A DNA stretch of 17,214 bases from an uncultured euryarchaeote. GTDB lineage: Archaea > Thermoplasmatota > Poseidoniia > Poseidoniales > Poseidoniaceae. How positions within the stretch are numbered: position 1 is the stretch's first letter; every line of letters begins with the position of its first letter. Location of the stretch: contig CALCOQ010000010.1 of NCBI GenBank assembly GCA_937897005.1, positions 1 through 17,214 of the forward strand. The letters run 5' to 3'. Of the stretch, positions 1-7,764 are shown piece by piece. The notes below the pieces were generated by a model. It searched no databases. It was not told where the DNA came from and saw only the letters and a list, made by a program, of their open reading frames with translations. The position numbers were made by a program, and so were the translations under genes.

Positions 1-555
1 GATTCGGTCGCTGGCAATCACCACCACAGGTTCGATTTCGGTCAGCCAGCGCACCTCTTGTTCAATCATTGAGTATGATTCTGGCAGTGGTGGCTTGCGG
101 ACGGTGTCTGTATCATCAAATCGCAGAATCAACTTGCCACCAAGTGATTTCACATATTCAGAATTGATCACCACCCCTCTGCTGTGTCCGAATGATAGAG
201 GGCCATTTGGATTTGGAGCAAACCTGAGGATGACTTCCTCAGCATCAGTTTCTGGTAGCTCTGGAAGTCCTTGTCTTCGCTCTTTGACCTGTTTCTCCAA
301 TAGATGCGGGGCCAGAGAGCGCAATTCTTCTCTTATCGACTCTAGACCACTTTCACCTGCTTTCAGATTGGCTTCATCAACCAATGAGGCGACCATTGGG
401 GAGATCTCTTTCCCATATGCTCTCAGGTCTGCTCTCTCACCCATCAGGCGTCCAATCACACTGCCGGCTTTTCCCTTACCCTCGTACTGAAGGGCATTCT
501 GGAGACAATATGCACGGATGAGGTTGGTTGTCTCGGAGTCGGGTTGCCAAGTCAT
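1..555 (-). CDS. gltX: Glutamyl-tRNA synthetase, archaeal type (N-terminal 185 residues, cut by window edge)
   Basis: This enzyme attaches glutamate to tRNA-Glu in the cytoplasm; in archaea without GlnRS it commonly also mischarges tRNA-Gln for later amidation. The reading frame is open from the ATG at 555 to the left edge. Residues 1-105 are a helical N-terminal extension typical of archaeal/eukaryotic GluRS. The class I catalytic core then starts with RFAPNPNGPLSFGHSRG (residues 111-127), where SFGH stands in the place of the HIGH signature, followed by LRFDDTDTVRKPPLPESY, which matches the FEDTDP-type block of the family. The KMSKS region and anticodon-binding domain lie outside the window. 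A GAAGGA Shine-Dalgarno at 561-566, 5 nt from the ATG, fixes the start. It lies 54 nt downstream of rnhB on the same strand and is probably co-transcribed. The identification is firm; the replaced first His of HIGH may simply be lineage-typical. Confidence 0.9.
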   Translation of the reverse strand, partial: MTWQPDSETTNLIRAYCLQNALQYEGKGKAGSVIGRLMGERADLRAYGKEISPMVASLVDEANLKAGESGLESIREELRSLAPHLLEKQVKERRQGLPELPETDAEEVILRFAPNPNGPLSFGHSRGVVINSEYVKSLGGKLILRFDDTDTVRKPPLPESYSMIEQEVRWLTEIEPVVVIASDRI

Positions 556-560
556 GGTTA

Positions 561-566
561 TCCTTC
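561..566 (-). promoter_or_regulatory. Ribosome binding site of gltX
   Basis: On the minus strand the sequence reads GAAGGA, 5 nt before the ATG at 555. It supports that start for the edge-truncated gltX. The same short intergenic stretch holds a run of eight C on the plus strand (577-584). Confidence 0.65.
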
Positions 567-609
567 GCGTGTATGACCCCCCCCTTCAATGCGGTGGCTG
601 TTGAATTCT

Positions 610-1344
610 TCAGAACAGGGTTCTCTGTGCTGGTTCAGGACCATCGTCATCAATGGAAGGTCTTGTGGGAGGAGGGTGGCCAAACATCTCCTGACTGATA
701 TCTGCGGTGGTCTTCCATCTCCATCGTAATACTTCATCCGGAACTCCATCGACAATTAATTTCCTGACGGCTTCTCGAGTCACCGGGTCAGAGGGGTATC
801 CCGAACCGAGTGCGATGTTCTTGTCGAGAGAAAGTTCAGCGATTGCACGGTCTCTCCATTCCTTGGCCAGAATACTTGCTGCACCAACTTCAGGAAACAG
901 TTCATCTGCCCCATGTCTACTGTCAACCGTCCAACCCTCCAATGGCCACACATCGAGTTGCTCACATACCTGTTCACCGAATCTCTGTTCATTGACATCA
1001 CAGGCATCGAGGCGAATGATTCCGCTTGAATCATCAGGTAGTATCTGGTTAATCAGGTGAGCAAAGATGTCGCGTTCATGTTGATTCAGGTTCGACCTTT
1101 GCATAGCATTGTCAATCGCCGCAGGACTTGATTCATGGATTTTGATAAGCCAGTTCCGTTTCTTTGATTCAGCCAATAACCATGTTTCCAACACGGCTCG
1201 CCTTTGTCTGGAGAGTTGTTTTGAATCCTGTATTCCTGCATCGATGAGTAACTGCAGGTCCTTTTCGGGGCATGCGAATACAGCCACAACAAGCGGTCCA
1301 ATCACAGGGCCTCTACCGGCTTCATCGACTCCAATGTTCCACAT
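610..1344 (-). CDS. rnhB: Ribonuclease HII
   Basis: Ribonuclease HII cuts the RNA strand of RNA-DNA hybrids and excises single ribonucleotides from DNA, acting in primer removal and ribonucleotide repair. At 244 residues it is near the usual archaeal length. The N-terminus GVDEAGRGPVIGPLVVA carries catalytic Asp7 and Glu8 and the GRG motif (residues 10-12). DSKQLS follows at 40-45, the third acidic residue is Asp113 in RLDACDVN, and Asp147 sits in DSRHGADELF ahead of the conserved AASILAK (155-161). GSGYPSDP holds the conserved Tyr183. The last five residues are QRTLF, which resembles the PCNA-interacting peptide found at the C-terminus of archaeal RNase HII, but stops after the first aromatic residue. 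The ATG lies 2 nt after the stop of the upstream surface-protein gene, with GAGGA at 1351-1355 as SD, so translation is probably coupled. gltX follows. Confidence 0.95.
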   Translation of the reverse strand: MWNIGVDEAGRGPVIGPLVVAVFACPEKDLQLLIDAGIQDSKQLSRQRRAVLETWLLAESKKRNWLIKIHESSPAAIDNAMQRSNLNQHERDIFAHLINQILPDDSSGIIRLDACDVNEQRFGEQVCEQLDVWPLEGWTVDSRHGADELFPEVGAASILAKEWRDRAIAELSLDKNIALGSGYPSDPVTREAVRKLIVDGVPDEVLRWRWKTTADISQEMFGHPPPTRPSIDDDGPEPAQRTLF

Positions 1345-1346
1345 TC

Positions 1347-3947
1347 TCAGTCCTCGAGGTCAAGGTCATGATCGTCTTGAGGAGTTTCTTCCCTTCCCAC
1401 ACTCTTGCTTTCATCCTCACCAAGGTCGAGGTCAAGATCGAGATTGAGGTCATCCACATCTTCATCATCAGACTTGTTGGGTAATGGCACTCCCTTGTTC
1501 TCCATCAAACCTCTTGGATCATGGCGAATGGTTCGATCAGGAACAACTTCCACCTCGGATAATGAAACATTTGATTCATGTGGTTTGGAGCCGCCTTGCA
1601 TCAATCCTGATACGAGGTCATCCATCTGAGTCAGAGTTTGCTTCTCATCATGGTAGTCGAGTACTATACTTGCTGCATCGACCAATTCTGGTTCCAGTGG
1701 TTCCGCAGCGCTCTTCTTTCTTGGACCACTGGTCAGATTGAAAGCTGCTACAAACTGTTCTGCATCGATTCTCGGACTATCTGGAAGGTCAACCTCTTGG
1801 GATGAGCGTTCCTCGAATTTTGCTGAGACATCTACGAACGATTCTTCTTTCTTTTCATTGTTCGTCATCAGCGCTTTTCTCTCTCTGTCTTCGCTGATCA
1901 TTCTGTTTCTCCGTTTCATCGTCAAGTGTATGGCCAATGCAGAGAAGATGATTGCAAAGAGGGTGTATGAGTGTCTGCTCCATACCTCCTCGATACTGGA
2001 GAGTAAGGGTTCGAGATCGAGCCACGCCCCTTCTTCCTTCTTTTCTTGGTCTGGTTGCCAAGCAACCCCTAACCATGAATGGTTGGCGGTAGCGAATACT
2101 TCATCTCCGCCAGGATCAGAGAAACTCCACATGCTCACGTTCATCCAAAGGGTTCCATTCAGTTGTTCATCATCGGGAAGGTGTGCCCATGATCTGAATG
2201 TCATGTTCTGTCCCGGCTCGATATCGAGCACCTGGAAATCCCTCAGCGGCTCAGCCTTCCATTCAAATTCCGCATAATCAGGGGGAATCAATCCATGTTC
2301 AGTATAATGACTGACAGTAAGCACCACGATCAGCCCATCGATTCCGTTTCCCTGATTCTTGACAGTGCAGGAAAGTGTCATGTTTCCTCCAGCATCGATT
2401 TCATCAATCACCTCTTCAAAGACCCAGTTTGACTTCAGGGCCACAGTGATATTGATTCTCAGTGTATCGAGTACTGTGTTATTCCATTTCAGCCTCAATT
2501 TCCAGACCACATCATCCTCAGAGAATGCCGGCACTCCCTCATGTGCAGTGATGATGATGTTAGAGACATTCTGGCTGCCTCCTTTTGAAAGTGCCAATTC
2601 ACTCGACTGGTGGCTGATATTGACCCAGCCAGGATAGACAGGGAAGAGAATGTATTCATCATCAAAATTGCCGTTGTTAGTGACCTGCATGGCTCCTTCA
2701 CATGATTGACCCGGGTCTAATGAGCGACATTCAAATCCAGTGAAATCAAGGTTGCCACTTCGTTGTCGTAGAATTTCAGCACTGAGTTCTACTGAATCCA
2801 CGCGTCCCGGAGCCGCCGGGCTGTAGACTGCCACTTTGATGGTCACGGTTCCACTTGCTTTGTACGGCGCCTGGAAATTGATGTCGACCACCCCGCTTTC
2901 ATTCACGCCGACCAAGGAGACGTTGTATTCGGTGGCGATTCGAATGGTCCAATCATCAATTCCCAGAATGTCGTTCGCTTGTCCATCTTGAATCTCTACA
3001 CCATTCGCCTCCAGTGGTGTGATTTCTACTTCTATCCGGGTCTGGGAATTACCAACATTGCGTAACCCAAGTTGCAGTTTTCCGGTTCCGCTTGGCTCTA
3101 CCACCAGATCATCCTCGAACCAATCGATGCTCGTGTTATGGAATACCTTGGGAACGATGGTGAAAGTGTAGAGTGAAACCTTGGAATCGAGCGATGAAGT
3201 TGCACTCAAGGTCCAAGATTTTTCTATTCCCGCCACAGGAGAGCCATTGATGACAGGCGGTACCCAGACCGAGATGTTGACCCAACCAAGTCCTCCGGAT
3301 TCAAGTTGCATATCAGTTCCATTCCATGGTTCAGCCCCAAGATCCCATTCCATATGCCAGCCTACGTCGCCATTGAGTCGGATGAGTGGTGTATCCGGGT
3401 AAGAGCCTGTGTTGGAGATATTCAAGGCGAAGGAGAATGGAGTATCTGGATTGACGTTGAAGGTGGAACCGGTACTGCCCCAAGTCAAGTTACTGGACAG
3501 GTCCACGGAGATATTGATATCATTATTGTAGAAAGGAATCAGTTCGCCACTCTTGAACCAAGACAATCCAAGTGTCTGTATTCCAAGTTGAGCATCAATA
3601 TCAGGAGTGAGGGTGAACAACAATTGTCCAAGTGCGCCTTCATTCATTTCAATACCAGATAGTGGAAGTCCTGAGATGTCCACTCCGTCCAATGAGGTGG
3701 TAGTGTTGATGTTCACCACCATATCTTCAGGTAACTGATTATGCCAAACCATGGATACTTGTGTGCTCTCGGCGCGGTGAAGGTGAATCACTCCCGGATC
3801 AGATACAGAGAAATCAGCATCTCTGGCGGATGCAGGTGACTTTTCCTGAGACCACAACTGTTGCTCCAAGGATGTAGATGATGAACAGATGAATGCGCAT
3901 AACAGCACGATTGCCCATCTCCTCATGGATGCCCGTCGACCATTCAT
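1347..3947 (-). CDS. Large single-pass surface protein with Ig-like (NEW3/COG1470-type) modules and acidic cytoplasmic tail
   Basis: No specific function is recognised. From the ATG at 3947 it has 866 residues. A signal sequence comes first: basic residues, then hydrophobic WAIVLLCAFICSS (about 11-23). The outer region (about 30-650) is rich in Asn-X-Ser/Thr sequons and beta-type sequence. It repeats an N-x-G-N-like turn at SNTGS (178-182), RNVGN (296-300), TNNGN (423-427) and KNQGN (530-534), as in NEW3/COG1470 and other Ig-like adhesion modules of archaeal surface proteins. One membrane segment, YTLFAIIFSALAIHLTM (661-677), is followed by KRRNR and a 189-residue charged tail, so the tail should be cytoplasmic. 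The tail ends in Asp/Leu-alternating acidic repeats (DLDLDLDLGEDE type). A TTG at 3983 would extend the protein by 12 residues; I prefer 3947 because it gives a more ordinary signal peptide, but neither start has a convincing SD. It is the first gene of a unit with rnhB and gltX, which gives little hint of its role. Confidence 0.82.
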   Translation of the reverse strand: MNGRRASMRRWAIVLLCAFICSSSTSLEQQLWSQEKSPASARDADFSVSDPGVIHLHRAESTQVSMVWHNQLPEDMVVNINTTTSLDGVDISGLPLSGIEMNEGALGQLLFTLTPDIDAQLGIQTLGLSWFKSGELIPFYNNDINISVDLSSNLTWGSTGSTFNVNPDTPFSFALNISNTGSYPDTPLIRLNGDVGWHMEWDLGAEPWNGTDMQLESGGLGWVNISVWVPPVINGSPVAGIEKSWTLSATSSLDSKVSLYTFTIVPKVFHNTSIDWFEDDLVVEPSGTGKLQLGLRNVGNSQTRIEVEITPLEANGVEIQDGQANDILGIDDWTIRIATEYNVSLVGVNESGVVDINFQAPYKASGTVTIKVAVYSPAAPGRVDSVELSAEILRQRSGNLDFTGFECRSLDPGQSCEGAMQVTNNGNFDDEYILFPVYPGWVNISHQSSELALSKGGSQNVSNIIITAHEGVPAFSEDDVVWKLRLKWNNTVLDTLRINITVALKSNWVFEEVIDEIDAGGNMTLSCTVKNQGNGIDGLIVVLTVSHYTEHGLIPPDYAEFEWKAEPLRDFQVLDIEPGQNMTFRSWAHLPDDEQLNGTLWMNVSMWSFSDPGGDEVFATANHSWLGVAWQPDQEKKEEGAWLDLEPLLSSIEEVWSRHSYTLFAIIFSALAIHLTMKRRNRMISEDRERKALMTNNEKKEESFVDVSAKFEERSSQEVDLPDSPRIDAEQFVAAFNLTSGPRKKSAAEPLEPELVDAASIVLDYHDEKQTLTQMDDLVSGLMQGGSKPHESNVSLSEVEVVPDRTIRHDPRGLMENKGVPLPNKSDDEDVDDLNLDLDLDLGEDESKSVGREETPQDDHDLDLED
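1351..1355 (-). promoter_or_regulatory. Ribosome binding site of rnhB inside the upstream gene
   Basis: Minus-strand GAGGA ends 6 nt before the rnhB ATG. It is formed by the last codons of the upstream surface-protein gene, just before its TGA. This arrangement favours coupled translation of the two otherwise unrelated genes. Confidence 0.6.
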
Positions 3948-4020
3948 CTCTTCAATAATTACCTTTGATGGACTCTTCCACAATCGGTAGTATCATCTGT
4001 TTCTCTTCATCCGGAATATC

Positions 4021-4359
4021 ATGGCACCACCATGGCCTTTCAAGAGGAAGTCGAAGGAATTAGAGGAGTCCCCCGCTCCAGTTGCATACGAACTAGGAGA
4101 CGATAGTTCTGCCAAAGCACTTGCAGACAAGTCTCATGTTGAGAATAACGATTTCAAGGCAGCAATGGCCGCTCTTTCCACCCCACATCTCAATACTGAA
4201 ACCCCTGTAATCAATGAATTGAGTGTTCAAAGTGAAGACAAAGTTTCAGTTCATGTACAATCTGAAGATGGATATTGGTATCTGAAGGCGCCAGATGGCA
4301 GTTTTGGTTCTATTCCTTTCATCAAGTTGGAGGATGGCAGTTTCAAGCCCTACGAGTGA
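4021..4359 (+). CDS. Small hypothetical protein, 112 residues
   Basis: I do not recognise a family. It is the only sizeable open frame between the divergent surface-protein gene and the convergent protease gene, which supports it being real in a compact genome. The N-terminus is Pro- and Lys-rich (MAPPWPFKRKSKELEES), with no signal peptide or membrane segment, so the protein is probably cytoplasmic. Residues 18-70 are Ala/Asp/Glu-rich and probably flexible. The C-terminal third, from about 73, has alternating hydrophobic and aromatic residues (VSVHVQSEDGYWYLKAPDGS, then IPFIKLEDGSFKPYE) and looks like a short beta domain. The two DGSF motifs suggest a hairpin repeat. A weak GGAA lies 5 nt before the ATG. 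Its TGA at 4357-4359 directly abuts the TAA of the protease gene on the other strand, so the gene ends on 3' sequence shared with its neighbour. Confidence 0.55.
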   Translation: MAPPWPFKRKSKELEESPAPVAYELGDDSSAKALADKSHVENNDFKAAMAALSTPHLNTETPVINELSVQSEDKVSVHVQSEDGYWYLKAPDGSFGSIPFIKLEDGSFKPYE

Positions 4360-7300
4360 TTATCGCCAAGGGTTACTATCCAGTGTAGACAAGTCTGGGG
4401 CACCGGGGATATCAGGGTACGGGGCGAATGTGGCAGCGGATGATTTTCCTCCTTTTCGTTGTTTGATGAGCATTATCACTAGAATCATGATGGTGACGGC
4501 CAGAGCGATCCCCAGAATGGCAGCAGTGGTTGACATTTCCTTCAATTCTGCGGACTGTGTGTCTTCGGAGGAGTTCTGCCCCTCCTCGCTCGATGAGTCC
4601 TCTCCTGAGTCTGATGAGACCGGGATAGTGACGTTCACTCTGTTCTCTTCACACAATTTCTCGCTTCCTCTTTCAATACAGACTGAGACATTGTAGACGC
4701 CCTCTTCTTTCCACACATGATAGACAGATGTGCCAGAGGAATTCCCACCATCTCCGAATTCCCAGAGCACTTGGTCCACAGTCATGTTCAAGTGGATGGA
4801 GAAAGAGATGATATTGTCCTTCTCAACACTATCTGGGATGGAAATGGAGCCGAAACTCAACTCCGGAGGTGGAGGCTCAGGGGGTTGTGTGCCTTCATCA
4901 ATCTCTGAGTCACAATCATCATCCTTCTCATTCCAGACCTCAACTGCATCCGGATTGACGGCGGAATCGTTCTCATCGCAGTCGTCGAACCAGTAGAATC
5001 CATCGCCATCCAGATCTGCATCGAAAATCAAAGGATCAGATTGGTGGAACCAGATCTCTACAGCATCAGAAAGCCCATCATCATCCGTATCAGGGTCATT
5101 AAAATCGGTTCCATATTGCGAATATTCGGAATAATCTGAAAGTCCATCATCATCAGCATCGCTCAGCATGAAATCTTCGTCAATCAAGCCATCACAATCC
5201 TCATCAACACCATTCAAGGATTCAATCGCACCTGGATTGATGGAGTGGTTCGATTCATTGCAGTCTTCAAACCAATACCATCCATCAGCATCCAAATCAA
5301 GGTCAGGGACCAACGGGTCAGTACCGAGTTCCAGAACTTCTCTTCCATCTTCCAATCCATCATCATCTGTATCGTTGTCGAGGTGATCTGTACCATGTTG
5401 ATGCCACTCCGCCCAGTCGTCGAGCATGTCTGAGTCCGAATCATATTGATCAAATCCTTCATCGGTCGCATTATCACAGTCATCGTTGACACCGTTCAGA
5501 ATCTCCACTGCAGCAGGATTGATGGAGGGATTAGTGTCGTTACAATCATCGAACCAATAGAATCCATCATTATCCGAATCTGCATCAGCAACCAACGGGT
5601 CAGTGCCGTGTACAAGAACTTCATCCCCATCGCTCAATCCATCTCCATCGGTGTCCCATAGGTTAGGGTCGGATCCGATGGTCCCGACCTCTAGACCATC
5701 ATTGAGGCCATCATCATCCGAATCATTATCCAAGGGATTCGTGCCATAGATCAGAACTTCATGACCATCTCCCAATCCGTCATCATCGCTATCATAGTCA
5801 AAGGGATCGGTATTGTGAACATCCGTCTCATTGCTGTCCCACAACAGATCTCCATCACTGTCCACAACAGCGTTGGTTCCATGAAGAATCAACTCCCAGT
5901 GATTCCAGGTCCCGGCATCTTGATTCCCATCATCATAGACCTCCAAGGTCCAAGTTCCTTGAGATAATTCATTCCAGTGTTGAACACTTGAGAACATCCA
6001 TTCATCGTAGTCATTACCACTGTCTCGGCTGGCGAAATAGTTGATGAGTTCTGATTCGGTTCCATCTGGAGAGATCAGAGTGATGTCGAGATCGCTGCGG
6101 TAGGGATGACTTGCATCGAACAATATCTCTACTGATTCCAGCATGATGTTGTCATTAACGACGAAAGTCGAGACCACAGGATTATTGGGGTCATTATCGG
6201 GAATGGATTGGGCAACGTTCACAGTACCTGAAGTCAGGTTGATCTCCGGTCCAACATTGCTCCAGTTATTCGCAATGTCTACCGCGTGTCCTGCATCGAT
6301 GACGCCGAAGCCATACTTGTGATTGAATTGAAGACCGTCTCCGTTCGCATTCCAACCTGAATCACTGGCATCATTCATTCTCGAACTCTGCACCAAGATG
6401 TGTTGCACATCTCTCCATGTCAGAGTTGGGTTGGCTTCAAGCATCAATGCCACCACTCCAGAAACCAGTGGCGTTGCACTCGAAGTGCCTCCAAAAGAAT
6501 CTGTGTAGTCTGAATTGCTGTAGCCGCTGGACCCTTCAAGATCAGTTGTCGTTATTCCTACGCCGCTACCATCGGATGGTGCTGAGACCAGCACATTGGC
6601 ACCCGGTTCCCCATATGTGGTCTGGTCCCCATCGTGGTCGACTGCGGTCACTGAAATCGTGTATCGACTGTTGGCATATCCATCAAGGTTGGAGTCATCG
6701 TCGTTTGAAAGTCCATTTCCAGCCGCCCATGTGATGATGTTTCCAAGTCCACCACGACCACTGTATGCATCATTCTCGAATGCTGCCATCATGTATGGAC
6801 CTGGTGCTTCCAATGTGTAGCCATTGTCCGAGGGGCCCCAACTATTGCTGTAGATATCGATGGCCTGGTTCTGATGTGAGAGAGCGTCTGCTTCGTCAGC
6901 GTCTGACTTGCTACATGCAATCAAAAGAAGCCCTGTCAATGTTGCATCTGGGGCCGCCCCACTGACTCCTTTGCCATTATCTCCAGTTGCTGCTGCGACT
7001 CCTGCCGCTGAGGTCCCATGACCATCCCAACTACTTGGCATCGGGTTGCCATCGTTTCCACAGAAATCGTAGTCCAGAGTATCGTCGTAATTACTTGACA
7101 AGTCTTCATGGTCGTGTTCCAGCCCATCATCGACAATACCTATGGTGACTCCAGTTCCGAGCACTTGGTCCCATGCTCCGGTAATGTTGACATCTTCTCC
7201 AGATACTCCATTGTCCTGCCCAGTGTTCTTCAAGTGCCACTGGTCATCGAAGAGTGTGTCATCAGGTATCATTCGAGGCATGCTTTCCTTCTTCAACAGC

Positions 7301-7716
7301 GGATAGAAACGCTCTACTTCAAGTTTAGAAAGAGTTGACAATGGATCAGAATCCGGGCCGAATTTCCATATCCATGCATCCTCGAGCAGTGGTGCTGGAA
7401 TGAGGGTTGCACCTACAGATGTTGCCATTCTTCGGCTATGTATCTCGCTGGAGCCACAGTCTGAAGGTGGAGAGACCACCATCCATTCCCTGTTGTGTAA
7501 TTCTTCATTCGTATAGGATTCTAGATTTGAAACTCGGTCGAAAGCCAATTGTATTGCCCGTGAATATCTCGCCAATCCACATGTAGTATCAGATTCGATC
7601 ACCGGACCTTGTTTACTCATTGACTCTGATTGAGAGGCTGCAATGGCGGGAGTCCAAGCCATTGTCATCATTGCCAATATCAGCAAGAGTGCCCTCACGC
7701 ACCTTGCCAATCCCAT
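4360..7716 (-). CDS. Secreted, membrane-anchored kexin-like S8 serine protease with P domain, metal-binding repeats and PKD domain
   Basis: This is predicted to be a surface endoprotease. From the ATG at 7716 it has 1118 residues. MGLARCVRALLLILAMM...AIAA is a clear signal peptide (cleavage near 27). A prodomain follows (28-150). The catalytic domain (about 150-480) has Asp196 in GIVDDGLEHDHEDL, His233 in DGHGTSAAGVAA, oxyanion Asn334 in WAAGNG and Ser412 in GGTSSATPLVSGVVAL. A proprotein-convertase P domain (507-617) includes DLDITLISPDGTESELI and GTWTLEVYDDGNQDAGTW. Next come Asp-rich thrombospondin-type-3-like motifs and three MopE-type motifs with Cys pairs (618-945), then a PKD domain with EFGDGGNSSGTS (952-1033), a Ser/Glu linker, a membrane segment (1063-1083), basic KQRKGGK and a short Pro-containing cytoplasmic tail. 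All catalytic residues are present. A GTG at 7755 would add 13 residues; neither start has a clear SD, and the ATG gives the better signal peptide. It follows pheT on the same strand by 48 nt and is probably the last gene of that unit. Confidence 0.93.
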   Translation of the reverse strand: MGLARCVRALLLILAMMTMAWTPAIAASQSESMSKQGPVIESDTTCGLARYSRAIQLAFDRVSNLESYTNEELHNREWMVVSPPSDCGSSEIHSRRMATSVGATLIPAPLLEDAWIWKFGPDSDPLSTLSKLEVERFYPLLKKESMPRMIPDDTLFDDQWHLKNTGQDNGVSGEDVNITGAWDQVLGTGVTIGIVDDGLEHDHEDLSSNYDDTLDYDFCGNDGNPMPSSWDGHGTSAAGVAAATGDNGKGVSGAAPDATLTGLLLIACSKSDADEADALSHQNQAIDIYSNSWGPSDNGYTLEAPGPYMMAAFENDAYSGRGGLGNIITWAAGNGLSNDDDSNLDGYANSRYTISVTAVDHDGDQTTYGEPGANVLVSAPSDGSGVGITTTDLEGSSGYSNSDYTDSFGGTSSATPLVSGVVALMLEANPTLTWRDVQHILVQSSRMNDASDSGWNANGDGLQFNHKYGFGVIDAGHAVDIANNWSNVGPEINLTSGTVNVAQSIPDNDPNNPVVSTFVVNDNIMLESVEILFDASHPYRSDLDITLISPDGTESELINYFASRDSGNDYDEWMFSSVQHWNELSQGTWTLEVYDDGNQDAGTWNHWELILHGTNAVVDSDGDLLWDSNETDVHNTDPFDYDSDDDGLGDGHEVLIYGTNPLDNDSDDDGLNDGLEVGTIGSDPNLWDTDGDGLSDGDEVLVHGTDPLVADADSDNDGFYWFDDCNDTNPSINPAAVEILNGVNDDCDNATDEGFDQYDSDSDMLDDWAEWHQHGTDHLDNDTDDDGLEDGREVLELGTDPLVPDLDLDADGWYWFEDCNESNHSINPGAIESLNGVDEDCDGLIDEDFMLSDADDDGLSDYSEYSQYGTDFNDPDTDDDGLSDAVEIWFHQSDPLIFDADLDGDGFYWFDDCDENDSAVNPDAVEVWNEKDDDCDSEIDEGTQPPEPPPPELSFGSISIPDSVEKDNIISFSIHLNMTVDQVLWEFGDGGNSSGTSVYHVWKEEGVYNVSVCIERGSEKLCEENRVNVTIPVSSDSGEDSSSEEGQNSSEDTQSAELKEMSTTAAILGIALAVTIMILVIMLIKQRKGGKSSAATFAPYPDIPGAPDLSTLDSNPWR
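4879..5724 (-). repeat. Three in-frame 282-bp (94-residue) super-repeats in the S8 protease gene
   Basis: Three tandem units lie at about 5443-5724, 5161-5442 and 4879-5160. Each encodes two Asp-rich thrombospondin-type-3-like motifs (DxDxDGL...E...GTDP type) and then one MopE-like motif (DGFYWFDDC, N/D-rich stretch, DDCD..IDEG). The key Cys residues at 725, 819 and 913 of the protein (numbered from the ATG at 7716) are exactly 94 residues apart. The repeat is clear at protein level but diverged at DNA level. Such motifs usually bind calcium or other metals and stiffen extracellular stalks. Confidence 0.85.
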
Positions 7717-7764
7717 GACATGAGGAGCACAGGCAAGCCCTTTTGGTCTTTCCACGTCTTGAAT

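Noticed and set aside
95..490. 131-residue plus-strand ORF at the left edge
   Set aside because: The minus strand in this stretch encodes the recognisable GluRS N-terminus and core; the plus ORF is its shadow.
577..584. Run of eight C as a possible phase-variation tract
   Set aside because: It is in the rnhB-gltX spacer upstream of the gltX Shine-Dalgarno, so slippage would not alter any reading frame; one sequence cannot show variability.
3948..4020. TATA-like AT-rich patch (around 3949-3960) between the divergent genes
   Set aside because: It is too weak and overlaps the alternative TTG start region of the surface-protein gene; not enough to call a promoter.
4879..5861. Regular catcatcat-type repeats looking like a possible CRISPR or microsatellite
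   Set aside because: They are codons of Asp-rich repeats in the protease frame; units are diverged in DNA, with no identical direct repeats or spacers.
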